Below the pieces are notes generated by a model that saw nothing but the letters and a program-made list of their open reading frames with translations, was not told the DNA's origin and made no database searches. Positions 23,932-36,613 of a stretch of 64,000 bases of DNA are shown in pieces. Location of the stretch: positions 19,536,247-19,600,246 of the forward strand of contig OY735212.1 in NCBI GenBank assembly GCA_963457665.1, given 5' to 3'. This DNA is from Thysanoteuthis rhombus. Taxonomy: Eukaryota > Mollusca > Cephalopoda > Oegopsida > Thysanoteuthidae. The position numbers were made by a program, and so were the translations under genes. Each line of letters begins with the position of its first letter. Position 1 is the first letter of the stretch.

Positions 23932-24870
23932 TAGGACTAGGATTGATGAGAGATCAAAGTAAAAAAAAATTATCACAGGAATTTACCACAAAACAAATGA
24001 ATAAAAATAAGAAATCAAAGACTTATTTACAAGAAAAAACAAAATGATAAATTTTTGTTTCCAAGATTAATTCATGATTACTTGGGAATATTTGGGTTTT
24101 TTTATTTTTTATTTATAAAATTTTGTGATCTAGATATTTGATAACGAAATGTTTTAGTTGTGATTCACCCAAGGAGGGCCCTACCATCTGTCCCCAATTA
24201 AGATGGGTACAATTTGGCCATCATCTACAATCTAACTACAATTGAAAAAATGTTTGTATGTGTGTGTGTGTGTGTGTATGTGTCTTAGTGTGCACACAAC
24301 TGACAATTGTACATTTGCCAGATATATGTCAGTATACAAGGCACTGCAGTGTTGAGTTTGGATTTTTTTTTTTTTTTTTTTAAATCAGTGGTTCTCAAAA
24401 AATCTAATTACAGATCTTTCTTTTTAGTTTTTATAAATAATCTCACTTGATTTAGGCTCTCTAAACTTGCAACACTGAAAAGAAGTAACTGAAATACAGA
24501 TGGAAATGTTATTCTACAAGACAATTATGACAGGCCGCTCCACTCCATAAAGTCCAACCCCTTCCAAATATGCACCTTTGAAACAGACACTATCCTAGGC
24601 AAATGAATTAGAATTTTGATGTAAAGCAAGTGATTTTAGTTTGCTCTTCATCTAATTTCTCAGACTCAGCAGTCAATTCTTATAAATCACAACGAGAGAC
24701 TAATAACATTACCATCTGATACCAACCTCCAGACCAACGGGTTCCTCTTCGGTTATTTCCATTTCAAAGATTTGATTACTACATTTCAAAAGATGCCAGA
24801 CTTCTTTGATTCTACTTTCACTCCAATCCTTTGGTCCAGACAACATTTCAGAAGTGAGAACTTTCTTCGA
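23932..24870. other. AT-rich sequence with a (TG)n run and a small TIR segment
   Basis: A (TG)n run lies at 24258-24278. At 24351-24478 a CAGTGTTG start and a GCAACACTG end bracket 128 bases, consistent with a short member of the CAGTGTTG TIR family. No gene. Confidence 0.4.
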
Positions 24871-25090
24871 CTCATAAATTCATGAATCACATGGAACCAC
24901 TCCTAATCACAATAGAACTTTTCAATGAACAGAAATTCTTTTTCAATTGAACTCTTATGAATTAGATGAAAATTTTTTAAAAATCTACCTAAGAAAGCAA
25001 GGAAAGTGACTTTGATCAGAAGTTATCCCCCTAATCTAACATGTAAATTTCTTCATTAGATTTATCGCACCTATAGAATAATGAATTTAT
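24871..25090. mobile_element. Decayed family M MITE
   Basis: CTCATAAATTCATGAATCAC at the left, ACAATAGAACTTTTCAATGA inside, and AGTGACTTTGATCAGAAGTT toward the right match the family. Termini are degraded. Confidence 0.55.
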
Positions 25091-26954
25091 TCAAATTAAT
25101 CTCCTTTGATGAAAAAAAATGGTAAAAAGTGTAGAGAGAAGAGGCATGTTTTAGAACAGGGGTCATCAAAGAGGTCAATATCTACCTCTAGGGGTTGATT
25201 GCACTATCCAAGGGGTTGATAAATGCCTTGGAATCAATCCAGGAATGATAAACTCTGGGATCGGTATCTGTTAATGCCAAAAGTCTGTTAATTCTGAATC
25301 TAAATTAAAATCATTTTTAAACATTTCAATTTTTTTTTTTTTATTTATCAAAAGCTTAATTGAAATACTGAACAATATTAAATTATTTTATTGTATTGAA
25401 GATTCTGTAACATTTACTTATCTTTTTGACTGTAGTGGTCTTTAACCTTCTCTGAAATCAATGGTGGAGACCAATATTCTCATAAATAAGATTTTTTTTT
25501 TCTTTAATATTAGTCATTATAAACTAAAAAATGGAAGGTAATTTACAGTATTTTATAACTTATTAGTAACTAGAAATAAAAAAATATTCATGGAAAAGGT
25601 TCCTTAAATCTGTTACACTATTGTCCATTAAAATAAGAGTTTACTGTATATTTATCATGATCTATTTTTTATTTAGTATCACCAAATATTCTTAAACCTT
25701 TGAGTTTCTAATTTCAAAGCTCAGGATGAGCCGAGTTAGAAAAGGGCGTCAATTTGGACATTGCATCCTTGTGCCATACTAAACAAAACTTACTGGCTAT
25801 TTATAAGGTCATCATTTTGAATTTAAAATTTTTATAATGGTTAATAAAGAGTCAAATTTATCATTAAATACAGTAAATTGGACAACTTAAATTTCAAGAT
25901 AATGATTAAATAGTTTATTATTTTCGATCATTAGAGACAGAAATCGCTATTTATTCCTTTAACAAGTAAATGTGCATTGTTCCCTCAATAACTCAAGGTT
26001 TTTTTGTGTAAACATCTGCTTTTTTTTTTATATGCTCAAGGACACTTTTCCCACTCTTTTTTCTAAACCCATAGAAACTCATTGATTACCAGAAGATTTT
26101 CCCCAAATGCTAAAATGAACAAACAAAACACAGAAATAAAAAATACAGTGTGCAGTAATGTTCACCTTGGGGGAAAATTTAATCTGCAAAACAATTTGCG
26201 ATTATCCAAAGAGCTAATGATTTTTTCTCTCACAAAAGAAATCGTTTGCTTATAGTCAGTGCTGTCTTATCAAATGAGCACATCGGGCAGTTGCCTGGGG
26301 CCCCCGTGATCTTAAGGGCTTAAAAATTCAATTTGAAAAATAAAATTAAGGTTCATATTATTAGATAGAAGGCGTACATAACCTTCCCGAACCTAAACCT
26401 CTGCTTTGGATCAGAATGTAGTATCTGTGCACTCATCCAAGAGAGTTACACACACCAAGTTCATGTATGAGTACACATTGCATTTTATATATGTGTATAA
26501 ACTATTGAGAGCATATCAATCATTTTTGTTTTTATTTCTTGGGTGGGGAATGGAACAGGATATTAACAACTTGTCTCAAAATGTTTTATATTGAATGATC
26601 TTTTTTTTTCAAAATTATTCTCCACTTTGATGTCTTTAAACATTTCAGCCTTTGCATTCTTCAACCTTCTTCAGATCAGAATTTCCATCCAATGTCAACA
26701 TGGAGCAATTAGAGTCTTGTGATTTTACTTATAAAACAAAAAAAAATGCCAACTGAAGATGGTTGGAGAGTGAACCAAATGAACAATGAAGAGGAGTAGC
26801 ATCCCAAACTGTTCACTGGCTATAAAATGTAGCATCAGGGGCAGATCAAAGATCTTGTGCAGGGAGAGGGATTTAGACCTCCTGAAACTAGGGCAAGCCA
26901 CAATTTCCTAATACAGAGGAAGCCGCTTATTGTGATCATTTTGGGATAATATGT
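25091..26954. other. AT-rich sequence with hAT-like ends, no gene
   Basis: CAGGGGTCATCAAAGAGGTC at 25158 and TAGTGGTCTTTAACCTTCTC at 25434 both look like hAT-type termini but do not form a clear pair. A repeat shared with 7838-7985 lies at 26255-26400. Confidence 0.35.
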
Positions 26955-27162
26955 TTCAACTCCTAAATCCATGAATGTCTTGGACTGTTCCTGAACACAA
27001 TGGAACTTTTCATAAATAGAATAGAAAAAAATTGGGACTTTATGAATTGTATAGAAGATAAATTTTTAAAAGTTGGCTAAAAGTGCAAAGGAAGTATCTG
27101 ATCAGAAGTTATTCCCTTTGACTTACCACTTGATTTTTGAAAAATATGAATTTAACAGTTAA
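26955..27162. mobile_element. Family M MITE
   Basis: Left TCAACTCCTAAATCCATGAA, right TATGAATTTAACAGTTAA. The core AAAGTGCAAAGGAAGTATCT and TGATCAGAAGTTATTCCCTT matches other copies. Confidence 0.6.
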
Positions 27163-28600
27163 GTAACAATAACCAGCTGATAACATTAAGCAAAGGATGA
27201 ATAAATATATACTAACTTCCTTATCAAATTTTTTTAATCAGTTCTAAAAGTATTTGGGACCATCTGTTTTGGATTATCTATGATTAAAATGAACGGCTTC
27301 CTCAGTATTTTAATTTCAGAAATATACTAACATGTAGCTTCTTTACCTGTGATGAACATTGGCGGTTCTATGAACGCCAAAATCACTTTCTTTCAGACCA
27401 AACTGAAATATTCTTAAGAAAAGAAGAGAGGAGACAGTGGGCACAGAAAGAGGAATATGTTTTTCTTCATTTTACTTTACGACATCTTGTGTTTTTTAAA
27501 CCAATTCTCAAAATTAAAAGATAAGCAATTAAGAAAAAATGTTTCTTATTTATGAAGCTAAGACATTTTTTAGCATATCTTATATTGTAAGTATCATAAC
27601 AGTTTTACATTATTTTTCTTTTTGAATCAATAGGAAACAAATAGTTTTATTACAGAAATGGATTATGTCTTTTGTATCTATTTATTCAAATTAATTCATT
27701 TCTTATATTTCTGATTAATATTTCAAAACTGTATAGTTTAAATTTGAAAAAGTATCTATTTTGTTAACTGAGGAACTTGTTTTGATGAACAAAATTCATT
27801 TTGAAGTATTGAAAATTGTCCCTGTTATTGATTCATCAATCATAAGAATGGTCATATCATTTAATATTATCAAATATAATACTGATTGGTTAAGATTTGT
27901 TTGTTAGCAGAATTCAGTTTTCATAGAAGAAAATTTTTTTTTTATGTCAATTTTAGGTGCTCTGATTCCATTAGACTCTAGAAACAGCTGGAAATTTCTT
28001 AATTTTCTTCTTTTTTTTTCAAAGGTTTTACAAGGTGATTTCTATTTACAATGTAATCATAATGATCAAGTGGGCACATACTTTCTGCAATTTTTACTAA
28101 GGTACTGCTTACATGAAGTATCTTCTCTCCTTCTAGTCATTTCATTCATTACCATCACCCCTAACCTTAATCTAAACCAATTTATTATCAAAAGAATTAA
28201 ACTTAAAATTTTAGATTTTTTCTCAATTTTTGCCCAATTTTACAAACTAAAGGAGAGAGAAATTATGTAATCTGTACCTCTGAGAAAAAAAAATAGCAGA
28301 ACCTAGGTGTATTCTTAAAGTTACATTGAACATAGAACATCCATTGTGAAACTTTTGGAAGATTTTTCTAGAAACTAGCAAATTTTCTGATGGTTAGAGA
28401 GTCAAATACATTGAAGGCATCTAGAATTGAAAGAAAATGATTTCTTCTCGAACAGCTAACAACTGAATCTCAACTAACTTGATAATTTTAGCAGAAAAAT
28501 GTATTCCAGATGCAGCTCACTTACAATTCATTTTTTAGATGCTAATGCATCTCAAGCATCAATTGCTATCTGAGACTAATATTCAGAAATGTGATTTATG
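27163..28600. other. AT-rich sequence, probable intron of the 30 kb gene
   Basis: No repeat family or exon is recognised. The 108-residue frame at 27944-28270 has no motif, no plausible splice context and an AT-driven composition, so I leave it out. Confidence 0.4.
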
Positions 28601-28935
28601 TCCCTTGCTCAGTGTTGCCAATTTAGATGTTTTTCATTCAAATCTAGATTTGTTTGCATCTAGATATCAAAAATTTACTATTTAGATGATTTTTTAATTA
28701 GTGATATTTTTTATTAGTATTAAAGTGAAAATTTTTTTGATAAAATAAATTTTAAACATTCAATGAATTAAATTTATTTCTTAGATTTTTCATATATATC
28801 TGGAGAATCTGAATGTTTCAATGTATTTCAAGATGTTTTTTGACACATTTCTCTCATGTAAACTAGAAAATAAAGTTGGCAACACTGCTCTACACACAAG
28901 AAAAGAACTAAAGCATCTATGGTCTGACTTTCAAG
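28600..28935. mobile_element. CAGTGTTGCC-ended element
   Basis: The left end CAGTGTTGCCAATTTAGATG (28602) and right end AAAGTTGGCAACACTG (to about 28888) are inverse. The left and right flanks match those of the 17.25 kb copy, so the wider unit is dispersed. It is non-coding and hAT-like by terminus only. Confidence 0.55.
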
Positions 28936-29814
28936 CTTGTTTTTGATTTAAAAATTAACAGGTTTTATTTCATTTTCAGGAAAATCCACAAATGGTACCC
29001 TTTCCTTTTCTCTCTTTTATTGTTTCAAAGCTGCTTGTTTGAATTGTACTAATTGTGTCTTTCTACAAAATACACTAACAGTCAAATTTGCTTTCTGCTT
29101 TTTTTATCATTATGAATGTTTTTGAGAGAAGTATATTGAAACGGGATTATTTCACGATAACTTTATGGTTTCATTAATGCTATTTTTCTTCGACAAATTT
29201 CATAAAGATTCAATCAGGGTTTTTTTTGTTTTGGAGGAAATGATTCAACTCAATAAAACCAACATATTTTCAGAAAATGGAAATCCGCTAATATATAATC
29301 ACTAGTTAATCCCCACACCTGAAAAAAAATCATGAACATATTTAATTCTTTCCACTGGAAGAGTCTATAGTTTAAAATGATGGGTCAGAGGTTTATTTAT
29401 CAGCAAAATTTTGACCTGTAAATAGAAGAGTCTATTTTTACAGAGAACCAAGAAAATCATACTATTCAATTTCTATAGCAGATATATGTATGCCACAAAA
29501 CAATGGTTATCAATTATTAATGAGTTTGACCTGGTGGTTATTACAATAAACATTCAAACTTTCTGGGCAATCCCATCTCTTCTTTCCATTTGATATTGAC
29601 ACTATGAAGAAGGCTGTAGAAGGATTTGACAGAAATATGTTAACATCGAAAGATGAGAAGAGATTGGATTGTCCAGGAGAAAGTTTGTATTACATTTTTA
29701 CTTTTGGAACACAGAAGGCTGCTTTAGTGTGAGGGGGTCTGTGTTCAAAGGGTTGAGTGCTGATTTTATCCAAATATAGGGGGAAAAAAAAAAGAAAAAA
29801 AAGGGCTATTTGCA

Positions 29815-30036
29815 ATCCATAGACCACTTGCCTTAGAACTCTTCAATGAATAAGATTGAAAAAAAAAATAACCTCTTCAATGTAAAGGATTTTTTTTTCT
29901 TCTTTAAATGGAAGTCTTTGGCAAATTGAATGGAAGAAAAATTTCTTTAAAGTCCAAAGGATGTAACTTTAATCAAAAGTTACCCCCCCCCCCGAGTTAA
30001 TATTTGAATTTCTTAGTATAGATTTAAGAGTTGAAA
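29815..30036. mobile_element. Family M MITE adjoining the terminal exon
   Basis: AGAACTCTTCAATGAATAAG, TTTGGCAAATTGAATGGAAG, ATGTAACTTTAATCAAAAGT and the end GATTTAAGAGTTGA are all family blocks. It ends only about 47 bases before the exon's splice acceptor. Confidence 0.6.
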
Positions 30037-30041
30037 CAATT

Positions 30042-30082
30042 TTTTTTAACCTGAACTTTTTTTTCTATTTTCTGTTTTGCAG
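30042..30082 (+). promoter_or_regulatory. 3' splice site of the terminal exon
   Basis: A pyrimidine-rich run of about 35 bases ends in TGTTTTGCAG at 30082, directly before an open frame with a protein-like transmembrane and tail sequence. A branch-point A could lie in the TTTAACCTGAAC stretch near 30045-30056. The tract begins a few bases after the end of a TTAA-type MITE copy, so part of the splice-site neighbourhood may come from that element. Confidence 0.7.
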
Positions 30083-30318
30083 GTCCTGTCACAGGAAGTA
30101 TACAGATTCTTCATATAGCAGTAGGGACATCTATATCATCATTCTTCTGTATAATTCTCGTGATTTGTGGGTTTTACCACCGCAAAAAATTTGGCGATCG
30201 CAAACCCCCAGAGCAAGACCATGTTGAGGTGCGTTATGTTTCGTCATCGGGCTGTAATACGACTGACAGACTACTGACACAGGAGAGTCCCAAATGCCAA
30301 CGTATCTCCATTGTATGA
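30083..30318 (+). CDS. Terminal exon of a type I membrane protein (TM helix, cytoplasmic tail, PDZ-ligand C-terminus)
   Basis: The exon follows a strong acceptor (long T/C tract, then TTTTGCAG) and opens in phase 1: its first two bases complete a split codon, and 77 codons then run to TGA at 30316. Residues 7-31 are hydrophobic (starting QILHIAVGTSISSFF) and form one membrane helix. His-Arg-Lys-Lys follows as a stop-transfer signal, then a polar tail of about 45 residues. The last residues, RISIV, place Ser at -2 and Val at 0, a class I PDZ-binding pattern. Phase-1 introns are usual between extracellular modules. The family cannot be named from the tail alone. The His-x-Ala-Val-Gly at the membrane entry recalls class 5 semaphorins, but that is a weak recollection and not an assignment. 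Upstream exons are not recognisable in this window. Confidence is in the exon, not the family. Confidence 0.75.
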
Positions 30319-31650
30319 CTAATGCTACGAATAGCTGCTACACAAAAAGACAGCAATAACTTTGTGACGCCCATCCACTGGATTTTGACAATAAATATAC
30401 CGATGATTCTGATGCTGACAATCAACTGTTCTGTTGCTGCTAATAATGATACTACGATTACTACTACTATTATTACAATTAATATTATGACCATTCTTAA
30501 TACTATCACTGAAACTGTTTTTCATTGTTTGGGGTGAGGTACGTACCCATCTCTGCAAGGACTTGTGTAAGGACCAGTGATGCTCCATGACTTCCTTGCT
30601 ACTTCCATTATTATCATTAGTATTAATAGGACACACTCAAAAAGAAAAAAACAAAAAAACAACAGGAACTTTTACAGCAGCAACTAATAAAACCAACTGA
30701 TTGTTACATTAAAACAAAATAAAGACTATCGGTCAGTACTATTTACCAACATCTTTGTTGTGGATGGTCATTTTTTGATGACGTATATTTACTTACGTCG
30801 AACAAAAGAAAAAAATTATTGAATAAAACAAAACTGTAAAAAAAATATACGAAGCTGCATGGATCGATGAACAGAAAATTTGGAAACTTTAGCCAGTGGT
30901 CAAGGTTTCTTTAGCCAGTGGTCAGGTTCATAGACTATCAACAGAACATGGAGATAAAAAATAAAATAAGTTTGCAGTTACTGACTGTTAAGATTTGGAG
31001 ACTTAATGGAAGGAACAAAAAAATTGATGAAGCATTTAAAAAAAACAAAAAAAAAAACAAAGAAAGAAGATAATCTACATAACTTTTTTTTTTTTCTAAA
31101 TGAATGAAAAGAACTGAGGATTAAGAAAAAAGATTTTTTTTCTTTAATGATAAAGAAATATGAAATCTTTTCATCACTTCTGGAAATCTTTCACTTTTCA
31201 TCATTTCTGAAAATTTTTCACCAAAAAAAAAAAAAAAAAAAAAAAAAAAATGAATAGAAAATGAGAATTAAAGAAAAAAAGAGTTTTTTTTTTCTCTCTT
31301 TAATGAGAAATGAAAATGAAATCTTTTCATCATTTTTGAAAATCTTTCACAGCAAGGGGAAAAAATTCTATAATACAAGTCATGCCAGATGCAAAACATA
31401 ACAGCAATGATTACAAATGTATTGTATATCTAAAGAGTTGCTATCACAACTTAAGCAGCTACAAAAGAAAACGACTTCCAATGGTTTTCTCATCATCATT
31501 ATTATTATCATCTCCATTTTTTATAAAGGATTTTTTTAAAAATACTAAAATGTTATATAAATAAAAGAGAAGAAACCCTGACACCCAAATCACAGATCAG
31601 TGACCAATAATTGTGGATCAAACACTGGCTGGATTAGAAGATACAATAAA
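30319..31650 (+). other. Probable 3' UTR with several poly(A) signals
   Basis: No convincing frame continues after the TGA. AATAAA hexamers occur at 30718-30723, 30822-30827, 31559-31564 and 31645-31650. The stretch holds ATT/ATC triplet runs, a run of about 30 A near 31222-31251 and repeated AAATCTTTCATCATTT-like blocks (31130-31350). Interspersed transposon families common elsewhere in the window are absent here. Which signal is used cannot be told from sequence, and the UTR may continue past 31650. Confidence 0.5.
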
Positions 31651-32871
31651 AATGAAATCTTAGAAAAAAACATGGAAGGAAAAGAAAAAAAAAACTGATT
31701 CCACAATGAAAGGACAATTTTGGAAGAAAAGAAAAAGAATCTTTTTCTTTTTTATTACCTGAAGAACAAAATGAAAGAAAGATAACGATATTTGAATAAT
31801 AGACAGACAGACGGACCTGAAAAGGTGAAAAGAAATTGAAGAAAAACAGAGAGAGGAAAAAAAAAGATGGAGTGTTTATACTGATTTGACTTTAACAAAT
31901 CCATCATCCTTCGTTTTCAAGCAGGGGGAGATAATCCACCATCTGTCTCACCCAGTGTGACTGTGTGTGTATGCCAAGATATTACATACCAAATGTAAAT
32001 GTCACTGTTCCCAAACCCAAACCCCATTTGTGTCCTTGTTATAAAGAGAAAAAGTGTTTGAAAAAGAAAAAAAAAAAAAAAAGGTTTTTAAAAAATGTAA
32101 AAAAAAAATTTAAAAATGTAAAAAAAAAAATTAAAATTAAAAAAGAAAAGAAAAAAAACCTAAATAAGATACCAGAGGCTGGTTATATGTTAGCCACTCA
32201 CTCACCCGACCCCAGCTCTCACCCTTTCACCTAACTATGATCTTATGACATCGATTTAACAGATTTTCATCTCATTATTGTTATAACCAGAAAAAAAAAG
32301 AAAAAGGACTGAAAAACATATATATATGAAACAATGTTTGAACAATTAAACCCAAAAAATTATTCTCATTTCTGTAAAACTGTTTTTAAAAGAAGAAAAA
32401 AAAAATGACATTTCCCCCATCTCAAACCCTTTTAAAAAAATCTGTTTTGTAGTGAAAATTAAAGAGAACAAAAATATTAAAAAAAAAAAAAAAACAATCA
32501 TGCAGCAACAATAACAACAAAAAAGCCACTCTTTCTCACAAATTGTAGATTACAGAAATTAAACTTAGAGAAAATTTGATACTGAAAGCAGATACCAAAA
32601 ATAAAAAAATTGTCAAAGATTGAATGATTTGGAAAAAAAAAAAAAAAAGGAAAAAAAAGAAGAAAATTGTGTGTCAAGGGGGAGATGGGTGTGTTTTGAC
32701 GTGGTTGTATGAATGCACTGATACAACAGTTTCTCTTGACCCCCAAGCAAATCTTGTGTACAGATTACAGAGTACTTACAGACAGACACATTTATTATAT
32801 AAATGTTTTTGAGCGAGTGATTGTATGTGTGTGTGTATATATATATACAAGTAATTTTTTTAATTACATAC

Positions 32872-32924
<53 letters not shown>

Positions 32925-33460
32925 GCGCCTGTTATAGAGCAGAAGTGAGCAGGTTTTTCCTGCAAGCCATTATGAGTGAGTTTGCTCCTCATCAGTCGCT
33001 GCTCCCCTTAGCTAAGCTTTGTGTGTGTGTATGTATAGGCCTTGTGCCAGACTAAGCCAAGCTTAGTAAATGTATGTATGAATGTATATATAATATTTGT
33101 GTGTATATATGAGTGTGTATGTATATATACATACTTACAAACACATTTGCATGTCTGTGAGTAAATATAAAAATTTTTAAAAAAGCATTAATTAGTGACA
33201 TGTACACAGGCATCTTGAACACAACACAACTTCACATCATTCATGTGAACATATGTGTGTGTGTGTGTGTGTGTGTATACACATACATATATAATGTATT
33301 CCTGTGCACTTGTTGAACTCACAGTATATAATTGTTGCTATTAATCTACTGTGATTAAACTGTTCACAAAAATATTTTTTTTTGCTTAACTGTATGAAAA
33401 TGTATATGGATGTAAATCTGAAGGTACATATGTAAGAATTTCAAATGATGTCTGTGGATG

Positions 33461-33496
<36 letters not shown>

Positions 33497-35389
33497 TATA
33501 TATATATCATTTTCTATATACATAAACACGGATGTATGTATATAAGTAAAATAAGCCTACACAGCTCAGTTTTATTTCTTTTATCATTGATTATTTTTAA
33601 TTTTGATTAGATAAGCCTGATTGAGGCTATAGTGTATAATTATTGAGTAATTATAATTAATGATATTATTATCCAAAATAAATGAGTATTTGAACCTTAA
33701 GGAAAAATATTTTAGTATCTTTCGAGGGCTTTTCATCTTTTGAATCACATTTTTAAAAAAAAACATTAAAACAAAAAGTAATTTTAAACAAGCAACAACA
33801 ACACAAAGACAATTTATTAAGTATTTGTTTATCATTTTTCTTTCTTGGGTGCAGTTGAGTGACAGAGAAACTGAATGAGTAATATGCGTAAAGTATCTAG
33901 ATAACTTTTTTCGTCTTTTCTTTTGATGGGAAAGCAAGAGCTACGGTACCTCATCTCTTAAACCAATTATCAACGACGCCACATATTTTGAGTGACCTGG
34001 CCGCGGATTCCCTATTTCTTCTCTTGATAACAATAACACCCCCACTCCGAATAAAATACAAAAAAAAAAACAAAAAAAAACACCACCCTGTTTAAACATC
34101 AAGGTTTTCATTGGTTTGTTATTCAAATGTAATTGCTTTTCACCTTGTGATAGAATGTGTGTGCATATTTGGGAGTGTGCTTGTTGAAATGAAAACCAGG
34201 AAAAGAGAGGAAAAAAAAAAAAATATCTTCAATACACCAGTATTTACCCGTTACCTTCCGAGGAGTAAGGTGCAATGACAGGAAAGAAAAAAAAAATAAA
34301 GAGATTAATCAATCAATAAAATAAATAAATAAATAGGTGCACAGTCAGTTGGGAAGGCTTAGGAATAACCCTAACCCCCTCCCCCCCCCCAACCCTAAGA
34401 GTCACCACCTTTGAGAAAAGGCCAGTTCACTCACTCACTCACTCGGAACACAATACAATACGTGGAAGAAAAAGCAAAAAAAAACACAAAGCAAAAAATT
34501 TAAAAGTATTTTTCAAAAGAAAATTGAATAAAAAAATATGAAAAAAAAATTATCTCTTCCCCTTTGAAATTAAAAAAAAAAAATGAAAATGTTAAAAAAA
34601 ATTTTTTAAAAATAACTAATTTGACCCTGTAGAATCAGAAACACCAATTATGCAGGTTTTATTCTTAGTTTTTAATAAACATCAAACAATAATTTCTGAC
34701 CTTTGTCATTCTTCTAAAATCAATGACAGAAGTCTATCACTGCTACTACAACTACTACTACTATCATCATCAGGACTACAATAATTAATTCCTTCTCATT
34801 ATTATAATTATTATTAATTAATATTATGATTATTATTATTATCGTTAACTAACCCAACTGATTCTGTTAGAGGTTGTTGGTGTGTGTGTGTGTGTTTATA
34901 TGTATGTATGTATATGTATCTATACATATGTATGTGCACATATGTATATCTATGTATATATAGAAGATTCGGACACATCACGACAGACAGCCATTCGTTG
35001 CAAAAGACATGTTACCGTTTTTAAATGTTGCCGGTGATGGTGACAGATATAGTGGTGGTGTTGTGATTGTCATAGTTACTAAAAGGAAAATAAAATTTTA
35101 AAAATAAAAAAAAAACAAACAAGCAAAACATAAACAAGCCAACACCAACCACAATTTAACACTCATATAATGAGAGGTCTTGTGATAAGTACATTTTGCA
35201 AAAGAAGGAGAAAAAAAAAAAAAAAAAATATAAACAAGATAAATCAATCGATCTCCCCCACTGGCTCCCCTCCCCCAACCCCGTTCCGGCCCCCAACTCC
35301 TTTCCTCCCCTCTCTACAACTCTCCACTTAGAATTCACCAAACTAGAGCAACAACAACAAAAAAAAAAAATTCCCACCTCACAATCATT

Positions 35390-35435
<46 letters not shown>

Positions 35436-35860
35436 CGTTAAGATGATTTTTTTTTTTTTTGTTTAACTATTTTTGTTTTACAAATTAATTTTGATAGTTC
35501 CAGTAATGAGTTGAAAGCTGTTGACAATGAACTTTCATACTTTAAACTAAAAGGCATGTTATTAATAAACATTGGTTGAGAACTGATTAATTGCTGGCAT
35601 TGCCATCAGCGATTATTGTTATGTCTTATTGTCTGGTTATTTAGATGAAATATATATGTATGTTTGTATATTACTTAATTGGGTTTGATTGAGAGAAACG
35701 ATTGTTTCTTGCCTAATTATCGAAATTTCAATCCATAGATGAAGGAAAAAAAACAAACTTGGAGACAATCAGTCTCTAGATGATCGAGCTATGTGAATAG
35801 ATTATTTTCTTTCTTGTATTCCTTTGTCAAATATGTTTGATCAAGTACAATAATGGATTA
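31651..35860. other. Low-complexity, A-rich and microsatellite-rich region, possible distal 3' UTR
   Basis: I see no gene. The region holds A-rich stretches (31840-32160, 32380-32660, 34210-34620, 35090-35230), (TG)n and (TA)n runs, and small ATT/TAC triplet arrays near 34740-34850. Short predicted frames here are Lys- or Ile/Tyr-rich by-products of these repeats. One 32930-33070 segment shares the string GGCCTTG followed closely by CAGACTAA with 40958-40970 and may be an old SINE-like insertion. Recognisable LINE, Tc1 or MITE copies are lacking, unlike the flanks. Confidence 0.4.
32874..32922. repeat. (TA)n microsatellite
   Basis: Forty-nine bases of alternating AT. Similar arrays are at 33465-33493, 35393-35432, 41167-41199, 47641-47662 and 52201-52231. 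Confidence 0.95.
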
Positions 35861-36136
35861 TGTAGCATCCGGCCACTAGGCTGAGCTTTAGTAGGGCTCC
35901 CCATGACTTTGTCCCCAACCCAACCCCTATTTGAATAGAACAAAGTGGTTGTCACATCAAATAACTGATATTGTTGTACTATGATATGATACAAGTAGTA
36001 CATTACACTAAGTTATACAAAACAATTACAGAATCCAAAAAAATCATAAAATCAACCCATTTTTTTGGACTTGCCCATTCTCCCTTCAAGGACTCTAGGC
36101 ATAAGCCTACTCAGCCGAACGGTTAATCCGCCAATG
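35861..36136. mobile_element. Possible hAT-like MITE
   Basis: CTAGGCTGAGCTTTAGTAGG near the left and CCTACTCAGCC near the right are partly inverse. The ends are not sharply defined and no target duplication is visible. Confidence 0.35.
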
Positions 36137-36439
36137 ATGAAGTAAAATGAACAGAAGAATGTCAACTGCCGTTAATCAATTCTGATTTGTTGTCAACCGA
36201 TAAAAAGATGAGGATAGTTTTTTTTATTATTTATTCGATGAAGAATTGTGAACCATCATCATTAATTTTTTCATTGCTATTTACCTTCATCCTAATTCTT
36301 TTTTTTTTTTTTTTTTTTTTTAAATAAAATAATTGCTCTATTGATAATAATAGTACAGAAACCAAAGCAAACATGAAGCAGGGGGATTCCGGGTAGAGAG
36401 TAGGTTTAAAGGTTTGATTTGGACTTCTGCAAGCCAGTA

Positions 36440-36613
36440 AAGTTCTTGTAGCTAAGTTGGTCTAGCAGCTGGTGCATTAAACCAGGCTTTCCTCTGGAAA
36501 GAGAAACCTAAGTTTGATTCTCACCAAGAGACTTTCCTTTATTTTCTAATCAGCACTATATACTCATTGCTGTAGCTTGACAGCCTGAGTTAAGTTGTGA
36601 TAAAAAAAAAACT
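36440..36613 (+). mobile_element. tRNA-derived SINE
   Basis: TAGCTAAGTTGGTCTAGCAG at 36449 is a good box A and CTAAGTTTGATTCTCACC at 36508 a good box B. A unique body and an A-rich tail (36601-36618) follow. Of the SINE-like segments in the window this has the clearest polymerase III promoter. Confidence 0.65.

Noticed and set aside
24258-24278. (TG)n tract as a regulatory Z-DNA site
   Set aside because: It is short, common in animal genomes and not near a gene start.
27944-28270. 108-residue frame
   Set aside because: The composition is AT-driven, with no motif, homology pattern or splice context.
30325-30636. Minus-strand frames of 91 and 103 residues opposite the exon and its 3' flank
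   Set aside because: They are shadows of the ATT/ATC triplet-rich 3' UTR and the coding exon, rich in Ile, Val, Ser and Asn.
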